Source: CAZTTG01 sp964615935
Lineage (GTDB): Bacteria; Planctomycetota; UBA1135; GCA-002686595
Assembly (NCBI GenBank): GCA_964615935.1
Contig: CAZTTG010000010.1
Coordinates: 24,408-88,407 of the forward strand
DNA: 64,000 nucleotides
Direction of reading: 5' to 3'
Of the stretch, positions 1 through 9,825 are shown piece by piece. The notes beneath the pieces were generated by a model that was not told the DNA's origin, did not search any database, and worked only from the letters and a program-made list of their open reading frames with translations. The position numbers were made by a program, and so were the translations under genes. How positions within the stretch are numbered: the stretch's first letter is position 1; each line of letters opens with the position of its first letter.

Positions 1-30
1 GAAGCCGTCTGCCGTCCGACCGATACGAGA

Positions 31-60
31 GGCCCGCCCGGCGCGAGCGCCGAGCGGGCC
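31..60. terminator. Strong GC hairpin downstream of the M56-TPR remnant
   Basis: Bases 31-60 form a nearly perfect inverted repeat: arms GGCCCGCCCGGCGC and GCGCCGAGCGGGCC with one mismatch and a 2-base loop. It lies about 50 bases past the stop codon of the minus-strand M56-TPR remnant. There is no clear T-run on the minus strand, so it is a candidate terminator or RNA-stabilising hairpin. It could equally serve a plus-strand gene lying left of the window. Confidence 0.4.
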
Positions 61-111
61 ATCTGCTTTGGCCCCCACCTACCGTCGAGGACGACGGCGG
101 CAGGCGTTCGG

Positions 112-1796
112 CTAGACGCCCTGGAGGGACTGCTTCTTCTTCACCTCCAGGGATCTCTTCTTGGCGTGCATCTCGGCGCGCTGGACCATCTTCTGCCGGG
201 CCTCCTCGTCTCCGAGATTCCACTTCTTCAGGACCTGGCCCAGGAGCTCGGGATCGGCGAAGCCCACGTCGAGGGCGTGGCTGAGGTGCACCAGCGCCTC
301 CTCCCGCTGCCCCATGACGGCGTGCGCCGTGGCCATGCGGAAGGCGGTCTGCTCGATCGGGTATCCGTACTGGACTGGAGGGCGTGCTCGAGGCTCTGGA
401 TGGACTCCTGGGGGCGGTCCAGCTTCAACAGCAGCTCGCCCCGCCGGAAGTGCGCCCAGCCCCGCAGCTTGCCCGAGCTCGCCGGCCGCTCGGCCAGCTC
501 CTCGAGGTTGACCACGGCGGCGGCGAGGTCTCCGGCCTGGATGTCCTTCTCGATCTCCTTCTGCATCCTCTCGGGGGCGGCCAGCATCTCCTTCAGCTTC
601 TCGAAGCGCGGATCGCCCCAGAGGCCCTCCAGGTCCTTGTCCTCGAGCACCCCGGCGTAGCTCATGCCCAGCTTCACCGAGCGCTCCAGGCTCTGGATGG
701 CGCCCTCCTGGTCGCCGGAGAGGGAGAGGGCGCAGGCCAGGTTGTAGCAGGCGTTGGGCGCGTTGTAGCCCGACTCGGCCTGGCGGCGGAAGGCGTCGGC
801 CGCGACCTCGGTCTTGCCCGACTGCAGGAGCAGCAGGCCGTAGCGGTTGAGCAGGACCCCGTCCTCCGATGCGATCCGGCACAGCGCGTCGTGGATCTCG
901 AGGGAGGCGCCCTGGTCGCCGCTCTTCTTGGCCTGGTCCAGCTTCTGGCGGAGCGCGGCGCTCTTCTGGCACAGCTCCAGCGACTTCTCGAAGGCCTCGC
1001 TCTCGCGGATGGAGGCCAGGTCGGTATCCGACTGCATGAGCTTGGCGTTGACGAAGCCGCGCCGCACCGAGCGCTGGAGATGACCCAGGGCGGCCTTGCC
1101 GTCGCCGGAGAGCGCGCTGGCGCAGGCCAGGTTGTAGGTGGCGGTCTCCGGATTGTGGCCCAGGGCGATCTCCACCTCGAAGTGCTTGCGGGCACGGTCG
1201 TAGTGGCCCAGGCCGGTCAGCATGTAGCCCAGGCGCGAGTGGGCCATCCCGTTCTTGGGCTCGAGCTCGAGCACCTTCTGGTAGACCTCGACGGCGCGGT
1301 TCCAGTCCTTGGCGGCGAAGAGCTTCTCGGCCTGGCCGTAGAGCTTCTTGGCCTCCACCAGCTCCCCGATGCAGGTCCCGCTGGGCGCCTGGGCGCACTT
1401 CTCCTCGGAGTGCTTCTTCTGCCCGTCGTCGGTCGCGCCGGGGAGGACCAGCAAGGTCGCCAGGATCGCCAGGGCGGCGGCCACCTTCGGAATCCCCCGG
1501 CTCGCTTCCTGCTTCATGATCATGTTCAGTCTCCTCTCGAAGTCCTTGAACTCCGTGTGGGTCGCGCACAGCCCCCGCAGGGCAACCGGCGCGATCGCAG
1601 ATTTCTCCTGTGCGTCGATGAGCGCTTCGGCGAATGCGCGGCGGTCGGCCGGATAGGCCCACAAGGCCCACGCATCGCAGGAGAGCTCGGCGTAATGGTG
1701 AATCCGGGCTCGGATGAGCCAGAAGAGCGGGTTCCACCACAGGAGGCCCATGGCCAGGGTCTCGAAGCGCGAGACCCAGTGCAGGGCTCCTGACAC
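112..1796 (-). pseudogene. C-terminal half of a disrupted M56 peptidase-TPR protein
   Basis: This is the 3' part of the gene that begins at 2691. It resumes right after the miniature element with WVSRFETLAMGLLWWNP, followed by ELSCDAWALW. That is the usual M56 continuation, and the Glu of ELSCD is the likely third zinc ligand. A fourth hydrophobic segment (GIPKVAAALAILATLLVLPG) follows, then a periplasmic region of tetratricopeptide-like repeats with recurrent YNLACASALSGD-type motifs. Near 371-380 the frame shifts by one base. Upstream the TPR frame reads SLEHALQSS; downstream the adjacent frame continues YGYPIEQTAFRMATAHAVMG and ends at 112. A GTG at 1796 inside the element could start an isolated remnant, but the protein would lack the HExxH motif. 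The intact ancestor was probably a BlaR1-like sensor protease with a TPR ectodomain. Confidence 0.75.
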
Positions 1797-1985
1797 ATGC
1801 GCCCCGATTCATGCAACCATCCGCTCATGGCTCAGCAGGGAAACGGCGTGTCGGGCTCGCTCCCTGGTCGGTGTCGATCGCGGCCCCCGTCAAAGCGTTG
1901 CATACCTTATGACGCACCCCCTCATCGTGAATGAACGGCATTCGGCCAATGCCGCCACTCCACGCACCTATGTCAGGAGCCCTGC
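1781..1985 (+). mobile_element. 205-bp MITE-like element, copy 1, inside the M56 gene
   Basis: The element has perfect 15-bp terminal inverted repeats (GCAGGGCTCCTGACA at the left, its reverse complement at the right). It carries no transposase gene. Base-by-base comparison shows it is identical to the reverse complement of 46171-46375. Flanking sequence gives a target duplication readable as AGT (3 bp) or CAGTG (5 bp, 1777-1781 and 1985-1989). Copy 2 has ATT/CATTG, so both sites fit CANTG. An ANT duplication is known for the ISL2 group of the IS5 family, so such an IS could supply the transposase; that is inference. Excising the element and one duplication restores the M56 reading frame as RRDH-WVSRF. 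Full identity of the copies points to recent movement. Confidence 0.9.
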
Positions 1986-2691
1986 AGTGGTCCCGGCGGG
2001 CCAGGTGCGCCAGCTCGTGAGCGATCAGGGATGGCTCGCGGCGGGCGAGGCGGAACGGCTCGTTCTCGATCGGCCAAAGCAGAAGCGGACGTCCGAGGCA
2101 CCACACCGATGGGCAGCCGACGCCCTCCAGCAGGCGTACCTCGGGCGGGGGGATGTTCAGACGCCGGGCGACCGCAGCCACCGAGCGCCTGAGCTCTCGC
2201 GGCGCCGGAGGAGCCCGGCGCACCGTTCGATGGAAGGAGAGGATGCGGAACTGCATGCGCCCCGCGATGAGGCCGGCGCCCAGCGACCAGACGACCAGCG
2301 CCCAGATCGGCAGGGGCACGGAGAGGAGCCAGCGCGCGATCCCTCCGCGGGACCCCGCGCGCGAGCGGGTGCTCGCGGCGGGAGGGCTCTCGGCGGCTGC
2401 CGGCTCGACCGTCGCGGCCGCGGTGGTCGCTCCGGCCGGCTCGCTCGCCCGGGTGTCGGCGGCCTCGCGGTCCCCGGCCTCCGATCCCACCCAGCGGGTG
2501 ATGCCCTGTCGCAGCGGCTGGCCGGGGCGGTAGGCCCCCAGCGGCAGCGGAGGCATCACCAGCGCGGCCAGGGCCAGGAGCCACAGCAGGTGGCAGAAGG
2601 CGGGCCGGCTGCGGTAGAGGCGGCAGACGAGCGCGATGACCAGGGCCAGGCCGGCGGCCATCGCGGTGTTCCCGAGGATCCAGGCCAGCAT
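1825..2691 (-). pseudogene. N-terminal half of a disrupted M56 (BlaR1-like) metallopeptidase
   Basis: The ATG at 2691 overlaps the blaI stop codon (TGATG), so translation is probably coupled. The product has two N-terminal membrane segments (about residues 2-24 and 31-50). A low-complexity Ala/Glu/Ser linker follows, then a third membrane segment (LSVPLPIWALVVWSLGAGLIAG). The zinc motif HELAHLARRDH, with the HExxH signature, comes at the end. Immediately after RRDH the frame enters the 205-bp miniature element and runs into a stop at 1825, adding about 50 unrelated residues. M56 proteases paired with BlaI sense a signal and cleave the repressor. This one lacks its downstream helices and third zinc ligand, so it is probably inactive. 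Confidence 0.85.
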
Positions 2692-3080
2692 CACGCACCT
2701 CCCGTCTCGAGCTCGTCGAGGAGCTCGCGGAAGCGATCGAGGTCCCTGCGCCGGAACTGGGAGGACTGCACCAGCTTGAGCAGCAGGGGCAGGGCGGCGC
2801 CGTCGCACACCCGCTCGGCCAGCTCCTCGAGGCTCAGGCCGAGGAGGTCGTCGCGCGAGATCGTCGGGTGGAAGACGAAGGCGCGACCCTCCCTGTCGCT
2901 CTCGACGAAGCCCTTCTCCTGCAGTCGGCCGAGCAGGGTCTGCGCCGTGGTGTAGGCCCACTGGCGGCCGTCGGCGTTGAGGCGCTCCAGGACCTCCCGG
3001 ACCGTGCCCCGGCCGAGGTCCCACAGGACCTTGAGAATCTCCAGCTCGGTGTCGCTGATCGTGCGCGGCTGTGTGGACAT
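2691..3080 (-). CDS. blaI: BlaI/MecI/CopY-family transcriptional repressor
   Basis: The protein has 129 aa, the normal family length. Residues 7-80 are a winged helix (SDTELEILKVLWDLGRGTV, then the recognition region AYTTAQTLLGRLQEKGFV), followed by a C-terminal dimerisation segment. Family members repress their own operon until a partner M56 protease cleaves them. The gene is the first of an operon with the M56-TPR gene, overlapping it by one base. A perfect BlaI-type operator lies about 40 bases upstream of the start. Because the partner protease is broken by an insertion, this repressor may now be locked on DNA or constitutive. The inducing signal is unknown; a beta-lactam should not be assumed. 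Confidence 0.9.
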   Translation of the reverse strand: MSTQPRTISDTELEILKVLWDLGRGTVREVLERLNADGRQWAYTTAQTLLGRLQEKGFVESDREGRAFVFHPTISRDDLLGLSLEELAERVCDGAALPLLLKLVQSSQFRRRDLDRFRELLDELETGGA

Positions 3081-3117
3081 CGCTCTCCCGTCTCCGGTCG
3101 TCTCCTACGCACCGTAG

Positions 3118-3134
3118 TACTACAAGGTGTAGTA
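3118..3134. promoter_or_regulatory. BlaI-type operator upstream of blaI
   Basis: TACTACA-AGG-TGTAGTA is a perfect 7-bp inverted repeat with a 3-bp spacer, ending 38 bases before the blaI start codon. The TACA/TGTA core matches BlaI/MecI operators (family knowledge). It is the obvious autoregulatory site. Confidence 0.8.
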
Positions 3135-3329
3135 GGCGGCCAGGGGCGGGTTTCCGAGCGAGCCCAAGTCATACGCGCGCGTTACGCTCCCGGGGCGGCG
3201 AGGGGACTCGGTCGCGGCCAGCGGATGCCCTAACCGCATTCGCAACAATGAGTTACGGGAACGAAGCGGCCTCCGTGACGCCGGGCCGGCCATGCGCCGA
3301 TCGCCCAGGACCGGCCGGAAGGCGAGGGA

Positions 3330-4781
3330 TCACCGGCCTCTCGAGCGCGCGAGGCGTCGGCCCGAGAGGACGTACACCCGGCCCCCGAAGCTGGCCTCCG
3401 GGTGCGGATCGCGCGGACAGCCGATCAGGAGATCGACCACGCCGTCCGCGTTCACGTCGGCCGTGATGTCGAGAGCCTCGCCGAAGGCCTCGTCCGGCTC
3501 GTTCTCGCTTCGCTTGCGAGGACCCGCGATGCAGGCGAGGACTTCACCGCTCGAGCCCGACAGCGCGAAGACGGCCCCCATGGAGCCGGGCCGGGCGCAG
3601 TGTCCGGGCGCACCCACGAGGATGTCGGGGACGCGGTCCCCGTCGAGGTCCGGGCCGCCGCAGACGCAGGCCCCGAATCGGGCCACGCGATCGATCCCCA
3701 CCCATCTCATCAGAGGGCCACGGCTTCGGCTGGAGATCAGGAAGGCATGTCCGCCCTTGGCTCCCGGTGCTCCGACCACGAGATCGAATAGGCCGTCCCC
3801 GTCGAGGTCTCCGGACCAGTCGAGGCTGGCGCCGAAGTGGCCCCGGCGGGTGGAGCCGAAGATCGATTCGATCCGGGAACCGTCCGCGCCGGAGAAGATC
3901 CATACGGCCCCGACCTCGTCCCCATCATCGCCGTCGAGGGGGGATCCCACCACCAGGTCGCCCACGCCGTCTCCATCGAGGTCCCGTCCGGCGCACACGG
4001 CGTCCCCGAACCAGGCCTCGGTGCACGAGAAGTCGGGCAGCGTCAGAAGGAGCTCGCCATCCACGCCCGAGTGGACCGTGGCATGCGATGCCGATCCGAT
4101 GAGGAGGTCCGCAACACCATCTCCGTTCAGATCTCCGGCGCAGGCGAGCGACTCTCCGAAGCCATCGTAGGCGGTCTCCGGATCGAGCACGAAGCGCACG
4201 TCCCGCGTCGCACCGGAGTAGACGCGGACGCGCCCCCCGGTGGCGTCGAAGATGCCCGAGTCCACGGGAGTAGAGACGGCAAACTCGGGCCGCCCGTCGC
4301 CATCGAGATCCCCCATGCTCACCGCATCGAGAAAGGCATAGTCGACGCCGCACCAATCCGAGCCCTTCATGAGAGGATCCCGCAGGGCGTCGAGCACCTC
4401 GCCCGTGCGCCCGCTGAAGAGCGGCAGGGTGTTGCCCTTCCAGATGCCCAGGTGTCGCGGCCCCGCGGCGAAGTCGTCGTGCCCGTCGCCGTCCAGGTCC
4501 CCCAGCCCGGCGACGACCTCCCCGAAGGTGTCGTAGATGTCGCTCATCGGGTCCTCGACCGCGTAGCGGTAGTCGAGCACGTGCAGAGCCTCGAGCTCCT
4601 CCACCATGACGACGCGCGGGTCGCCCTCCGCCAGGCTCACGACCCGGACGGCTACCTCCGGGGGATCGAGCAGCGGCTCCTGCGCCTGACACAGGACTGC
4701 GAGGAGGAACAGCAGCGACATCGAAACCGCCCGGGCCAGGGACCCTCGCGAGGTCCTTGGCCCGGGCAGGCGAAACGTCAC
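3330..4781 (-). CDS. Secreted FG-GAP/integrin-alpha-like repeat protein
   Basis: The product is up to 483 aa and built of about seven FG-GAP repeats, each with a calcium-binding-type loop of the DLDGDGxxDL kind (GDLDGDGHDDFAAG, GDLNGDGVADLLIG, RDLDGDGVGDLVVG). They should fold as a beta-propeller outside the cytoplasm. A hydrophobic stretch MSLLFLLAVLCQAQ follows a basic n-region (RTSRGSLARAVS), consistent with a signal peptide. Two starts are possible: a GTG at 4781, which gives the basic n-region, or an ATG at 4721. A 16-bp stem hairpin lies between them, so the true start is uncertain. The function is unknown; such proteins bind ligands or mediate surface contacts. Confidence 0.8.
   Translation of the reverse strand: MTFRLPGPRTSRGSLARAVSMSLLFLLAVLCQAQEPLLDPPEVAVRVVSLAEGDPRVVMVEELEALHVLDYRYAVEDPMSDIYDTFGEVVAGLGDLDGDGHDDFAAGPRHLGIWKGNTLPLFSGRTGEVLDALRDPLMKGSDWCGVDYAFLDAVSMGDLDGDGRPEFAVSTPVDSGIFDATGGRVRVYSGATRDVRFVLDPETAYDGFGESLACAGDLNGDGVADLLIGSASHATVHSGVDGELLLTLPDFSCTEAWFGDAVCAGRDLDGDGVGDLVVGSPLDGDDGDEVGAVWIFSGADGSRIESIFGSTRRGHFGASLDWSGDLDGDGLFDLVVGAPGAKGGHAFLISSRSRGPLMRWVGIDRVARFGACVCGGPDLDGDRVPDILVGAPGHCARPGSMGAVFALSGSSGEVLACIAGPRKRSENEPDEAFGEALDITADVNADGVVDLLIGCPRDPHPEASFGGRVYVLSGRRLARSRGR
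4729..4767 (-). terminator. 16-bp stem hairpin between a ferritin-like gene and the FG-GAP start
   Basis: Arms 4729-4744 and 4752-4767 pair over 16 positions with one mismatch (minus RNA) or one G-U wobble (plus RNA), loop of 7. It starts about 45 bases past the stop of the minus-strand ferritin-like gene and is followed by GGTTTCG, then the ATG at 4721. It may terminate the upstream transcript. If translation starts at GTG 4781, it lies inside the coding region. Confidence 0.5.
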
Positions 4782-4811
4782 GCGATTCCCGCGGGAGGCG
4801 CTGACCGAGGC

Positions 4812-5312
4812 CTACGGCGCGTCCCCCAGCCCGCGGAACTTCGCGCCCGTGACGAGGACCCTCATCACCGCCTGCATGTGGCCCTTCTCGGCGTCGATGA
4901 TGGCGTTGAGGATCGGCTCCTCGCCCAGCGCGTCACGCAGCGCCTGGTAGTAGCCGAGGGTGGACTTCTCCATCTCGAAGGCGCGCTGCAGGGCGTCCTC
5001 CCGGGTCTGGATCTCCTCGAGGACCTCGGTTAGGCCATCGCGGGTCGTGAAGAACTGGGACATCGACCAGGCCTTCAGGATGCCGGACTGCTCCGCGAAG
5101 CCCGGAGGATCGCTCCCCTCGGGGACCGTCCCGAGCAGGGCGGTGAACTGGCGCTCGTGCACCTCCTCGTCCTTGGCCAGCTGGGCGAAGACCTCCCGAA
5201 TCTCCTCGTCCTCGCCGAACTTGTCGGCCAGGCGCTGGTAGTAGCGGCCTCCGAGCTGCTCGGTGGTGATCGCGAATTCGACGGCCTTCTTGAGCGTGGG
5301 CTCCTCCAACAT
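4812..5312 (-). CDS. Ferritin-like (rubrerythrin-type) diiron protein
   Basis: The protein has 166 aa. The ATG at 5312 is chosen because GGAGGA precedes it at good spacing; upstream in-frame sequence looks non-coding. Two helix pairs carry typical carboxylate-histidine ligands: FAITTEQLGGRYYQ with LAKDEEVHERQ, and FEMEKSTLGYYQ with DAEKGHMQAV. No rubredoxin domain or membrane segment is present. Proteins of this type reduce peroxides or store iron in the cytoplasm. It is one of six ferritin-like genes in the window. It lies alone between the FG-GAP gene and a metal permease. Confidence 0.8.
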   Translation of the reverse strand: MLEEPTLKKAVEFAITTEQLGGRYYQRLADKFGEDEEIREVFAQLAKDEEVHERQFTALLGTVPEGSDPPGFAEQSGILKAWSMSQFFTTRDGLTEVLEEIQTREDALQRAFEMEKSTLGYYQALRDALGEEPILNAIIDAEKGHMQAVMRVLVTGAKFRGLGDAP

Positions 5313-5566
5313 GGCTTCCTCCAGAGGGGTGGGTGCAAACGGGGGACGGAGATCATATAGCGGCCCGAGCCGCGACACCCGCCGGCGATGCGCGCGGCGG
5401 CCCGGGATTCGCCCTGCCGAGCGGGAGCCCCTGCGAATAGCGCGCCTGGTAGGTGCGAATCCCCGATCCCGGCCCCCGTCCATGGTGAAGGCCCGGAACG
5501 GCGGGAAGGCGGCGGGCCAAAATGGCAGGCGTGCGCCAAATGGGCAGCCGCGCCGAACCTCGGGGA

Positions 5567-6850
5567 TCAGGAGGCGTTCGCCCTCTCGTCAGCGCTCGCG
5601 GTGAATCCCAGCTCGGCCACCGCGCCCACGAGCTTCTGGGGGTCCAGGTCCTTGCCCACCACCGTCGCGCGGCCGGCGGCCAGGTCCACCTGGGCCGAGC
5701 TCACCTCAGGGCGCTCGGTCAGTGCCCGGCGAACACTCTCGGTGCAGTGGCTGCAGTTCATGCCCTCGACCCGCAGCTCGAGGCGCTCGGAGCCGGCCGG
5801 ATCCGCGGACTCCCCCTCGCCCCGCTCCGCGCGGGGCGCGCTCGGGACGAAGGAGAGGAGGAGCGCGCCGAGGAGCACGATCGCCGAGGCGGCGTGCAGC
5901 CAGCTCACTCCCATCGCGCCGTGGTCGTGACCCAGCCCGGGCGCGGCGGCCTCCACGGCGGGGATCAGGGCGTTCAGGAGCAGGCCGGCGGCGACTGCGC
6001 CGATCGCGACGGTCGCCAGGTAGAGGATCGCGCTCTTCCTGCCCAGCAGCTTCCAGATGGTGGTGAAGGCCGCGGCGTTGGTCGCCGGACCGGCGATCAG
6101 GAAGGCCAGGGCGGCGCCCGGCGAGGCGCCCATGTGCAGGAAGCCGGCCGCGATCGGGACCGAGGCCGTGGCGCAGACGTACACCGGCACGCCGGCGGCC
6201 ATCAGGATCAGGATCGACGCCAGCCCGCCGCCCACGTAGGGGCTCAGCTCGTCCTGCGGCACCAGGGCCGACATGGCGCCGGCGATGGCGATGCCCAGGA
6301 GCAGCGCCAGGCCGATGTCGCGGGGCAGGGTGCGGAAGCCGTAGCACAGGGCTCGTCCGAGGGCCGCGCCCTGCCGATCCTCGGCGGGCTTGGACGCTGC
6401 GGCGCCCCGCTCGGCCGCCTCCGTCTCCTCGTCGCGCCGATCGATGAGCTGCACCAGCCCGCCGCCGACGAGCCCCGTCACCAGGGCGGCGATGGGCCGG
6501 AAGACGGCGAAGACCGGGCCCAGGAGGGCCCAGGTCACGGCGATGCTGTCCACCCCCGTCTGGGGGGTCGAGAGCAGGAAGGAGGTGGTGGCCGCGCGGC
6601 TGGCGCCGGCCCGCCGCAGCGAGGCCGAGACCGGGATCACGCCGCAGGAGCACAGGGGCAGCGGCACGCCGAAGAGCGCGGCCTTGAGGATGGCGCTCCA
6701 TCGGCCACCGCCGAGGTGGCTCTCCACGAGCCGCGGGGAGACGAAGACCGACAGGAGACCCGCCACCCCGAAGCCGAGCAGCAGATAGGGCGACATCTGC
6801 TCGAGGACGAGCCAGCTCTCGGTCGCCATCTCGAGGAGGAGGTCGATCAT
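5567..6850 (-). CDS. SO_0444/YraQ-type permease with C-terminal HMA domain
   Basis: The protein has 427 aa and 8-10 membrane segments in two homologous halves. The family signature is GVPLPLCSCGVIPVS near residue 60, and the second half has GVPVYVCATASVPIAAGF. Proteins of the SO_0444 type are putative copper/zinc exporters (family knowledge). A His-rich loop (GLGHDHG) leads to a last membrane segment. Residues about 355-425 form a heavy-metal-associated domain with the metal site GMNCSHC. The fused HMA domain presumably hands metal to the pore. The stop lies 254 bases from the ferritin-like start. The gene follows the DUF255 gene by 24 bases, so it is probably co-transcribed with fur and that gene. 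Confidence 0.85.
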   Translation of the reverse strand: MIDLLLEMATESWLVLEQMSPYLLLGFGVAGLLSVFVSPRLVESHLGGGRWSAILKAALFGVPLPLCSCGVIPVSASLRRAGASRAATTSFLLSTPQTGVDSIAVTWALLGPVFAVFRPIAALVTGLVGGGLVQLIDRRDEETEAAERGAAASKPAEDRQGAALGRALCYGFRTLPRDIGLALLLGIAIAGAMSALVPQDELSPYVGGGLASILILMAAGVPVYVCATASVPIAAGFLHMGASPGAALAFLIAGPATNAAAFTTIWKLLGRKSAILYLATVAIGAVAAGLLLNALIPAVEAAAPGLGHDHGAMGVSWLHAASAIVLLGALLLSFVPSAPRAERGEGESADPAGSERLELRVEGMNCSHCTESVRRALTERPEVSSAQVDLAAGRATVVGKDLDPQKLVGAVAELGFTASADERANAS

Positions 6851-6874
6851 GCGCGTTCGGTTCCGGGGAGTGCG

Positions 6875-9165
<2,291 letters not shown>

Positions 9166-9169
<4 letters not shown>

Positions 9170-9579
9170 CCCTCTCGGCCGTCTTCCCCGCCAGAGGAGC
9201 CGGAGCAGTCCGGGCAGGAGCCGACGAGCTCGAGGCGATAGCCGAAGATCTCGTAGCCGGCCAGCTCGCGGACCTCCACCCGCACGGGATCCTCCGGCAG
9301 ACCCCGGGCGTCCTCCACCCGTCCGCAGTGGACGCAGCGCACGTGGTGGTGCCGCGTCAGGCAGCCGTCGAAGCGGGCCTGTCCGGAGCCGCCCTCGAGC
9401 TTGCGGATCTGCCCCGACCGCGCCAGGAGCTCGAGGTTGCGGTACACCGTCCCCAGGCTGAGCCGGGGCAGGCGCTGACGCGCGATCTCGTGCAGCTCGG
9501 CGGCGGTGGGGTGGGTGGTGAGCTGCCTCAGCTCGTCCAGCACCACCTGTCGCTGGCGGGTGTTCCTGCGGATGGCCAC
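9166..9579 (-). CDS. Fur/PerR-family metalloregulator
   Basis: The protein has 137 aa. A winged helix covers residues 1-75, with the signature HPTAAELHEIARQRLPRLSLGTVYRNLELL. The regulatory metal region is HHHVRCVHCGRVED. A second CxxC (CPDC) near the C-terminus completes a structural zinc site. The ATG at 9579 is preceded by AGGGA. Three features favour peroxide or iron sensing: an AT-rich palindrome 28 bases upstream, neighbouring thioredoxin-like and metal-permease genes, and the four-cysteine zinc site. Sequence alone does not separate Fur, PerR and Zur here. The 3' end overlaps the DUF255 start by 4 bases. Confidence 0.85.
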
Positions 9580-9606
9580 TTTTCCCTGTCCCTGTCCTTG
9601 AAAGAC

Positions 9607-9627
9607 TAATAGTAATGATTATTATTA
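9607..9627. promoter_or_regulatory. Fur-box-like palindrome
   Basis: TAATAGTAAT-G-ATTATTATTA is an inverted repeat with 9 of 10 matching positions, and it stands out as AT-rich in a very GC-rich region. It sits 28 bases upstream of the Fur-family start and about 200 bases upstream of the divergent pdhA. It is probably the autoregulatory site and may also affect the pyruvate dehydrogenase operon. Confidence 0.7.
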
Positions 9628-9825
9628 TCGATAACAAGTGGCCTTCAAGCCGTTTCCAGGCGGAAACCGGCCCGAGGTCAGCCCCCCCGGGGGGGGCGGG
9701 GCCCACACGATCGGGGCCGCCCGTCCCAAGCCGTTGCAGGCAAGGTGGTTGCGCGCGAGGTGGGGCCGCACGCCGCGCCCCGGGGCAGGCCGGGACGAAC
9801 TCAGGGACCCATCCGGATCCATGGA

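Noticed and set aside
384..1793. Long plus-strand open frame opposite the TPR remnant
   Set aside because: It is an antisense shadow of a GC-rich gene; its Leu/Gly/Gln-rich product has no family similarity.
2691..3134. Beta-lactam resistance locus suggested by BlaI and M56
   Set aside because: No beta-lactamase or penicillin-binding sensor domain is present, and BlaI-M56 pairs regulate many other genes.
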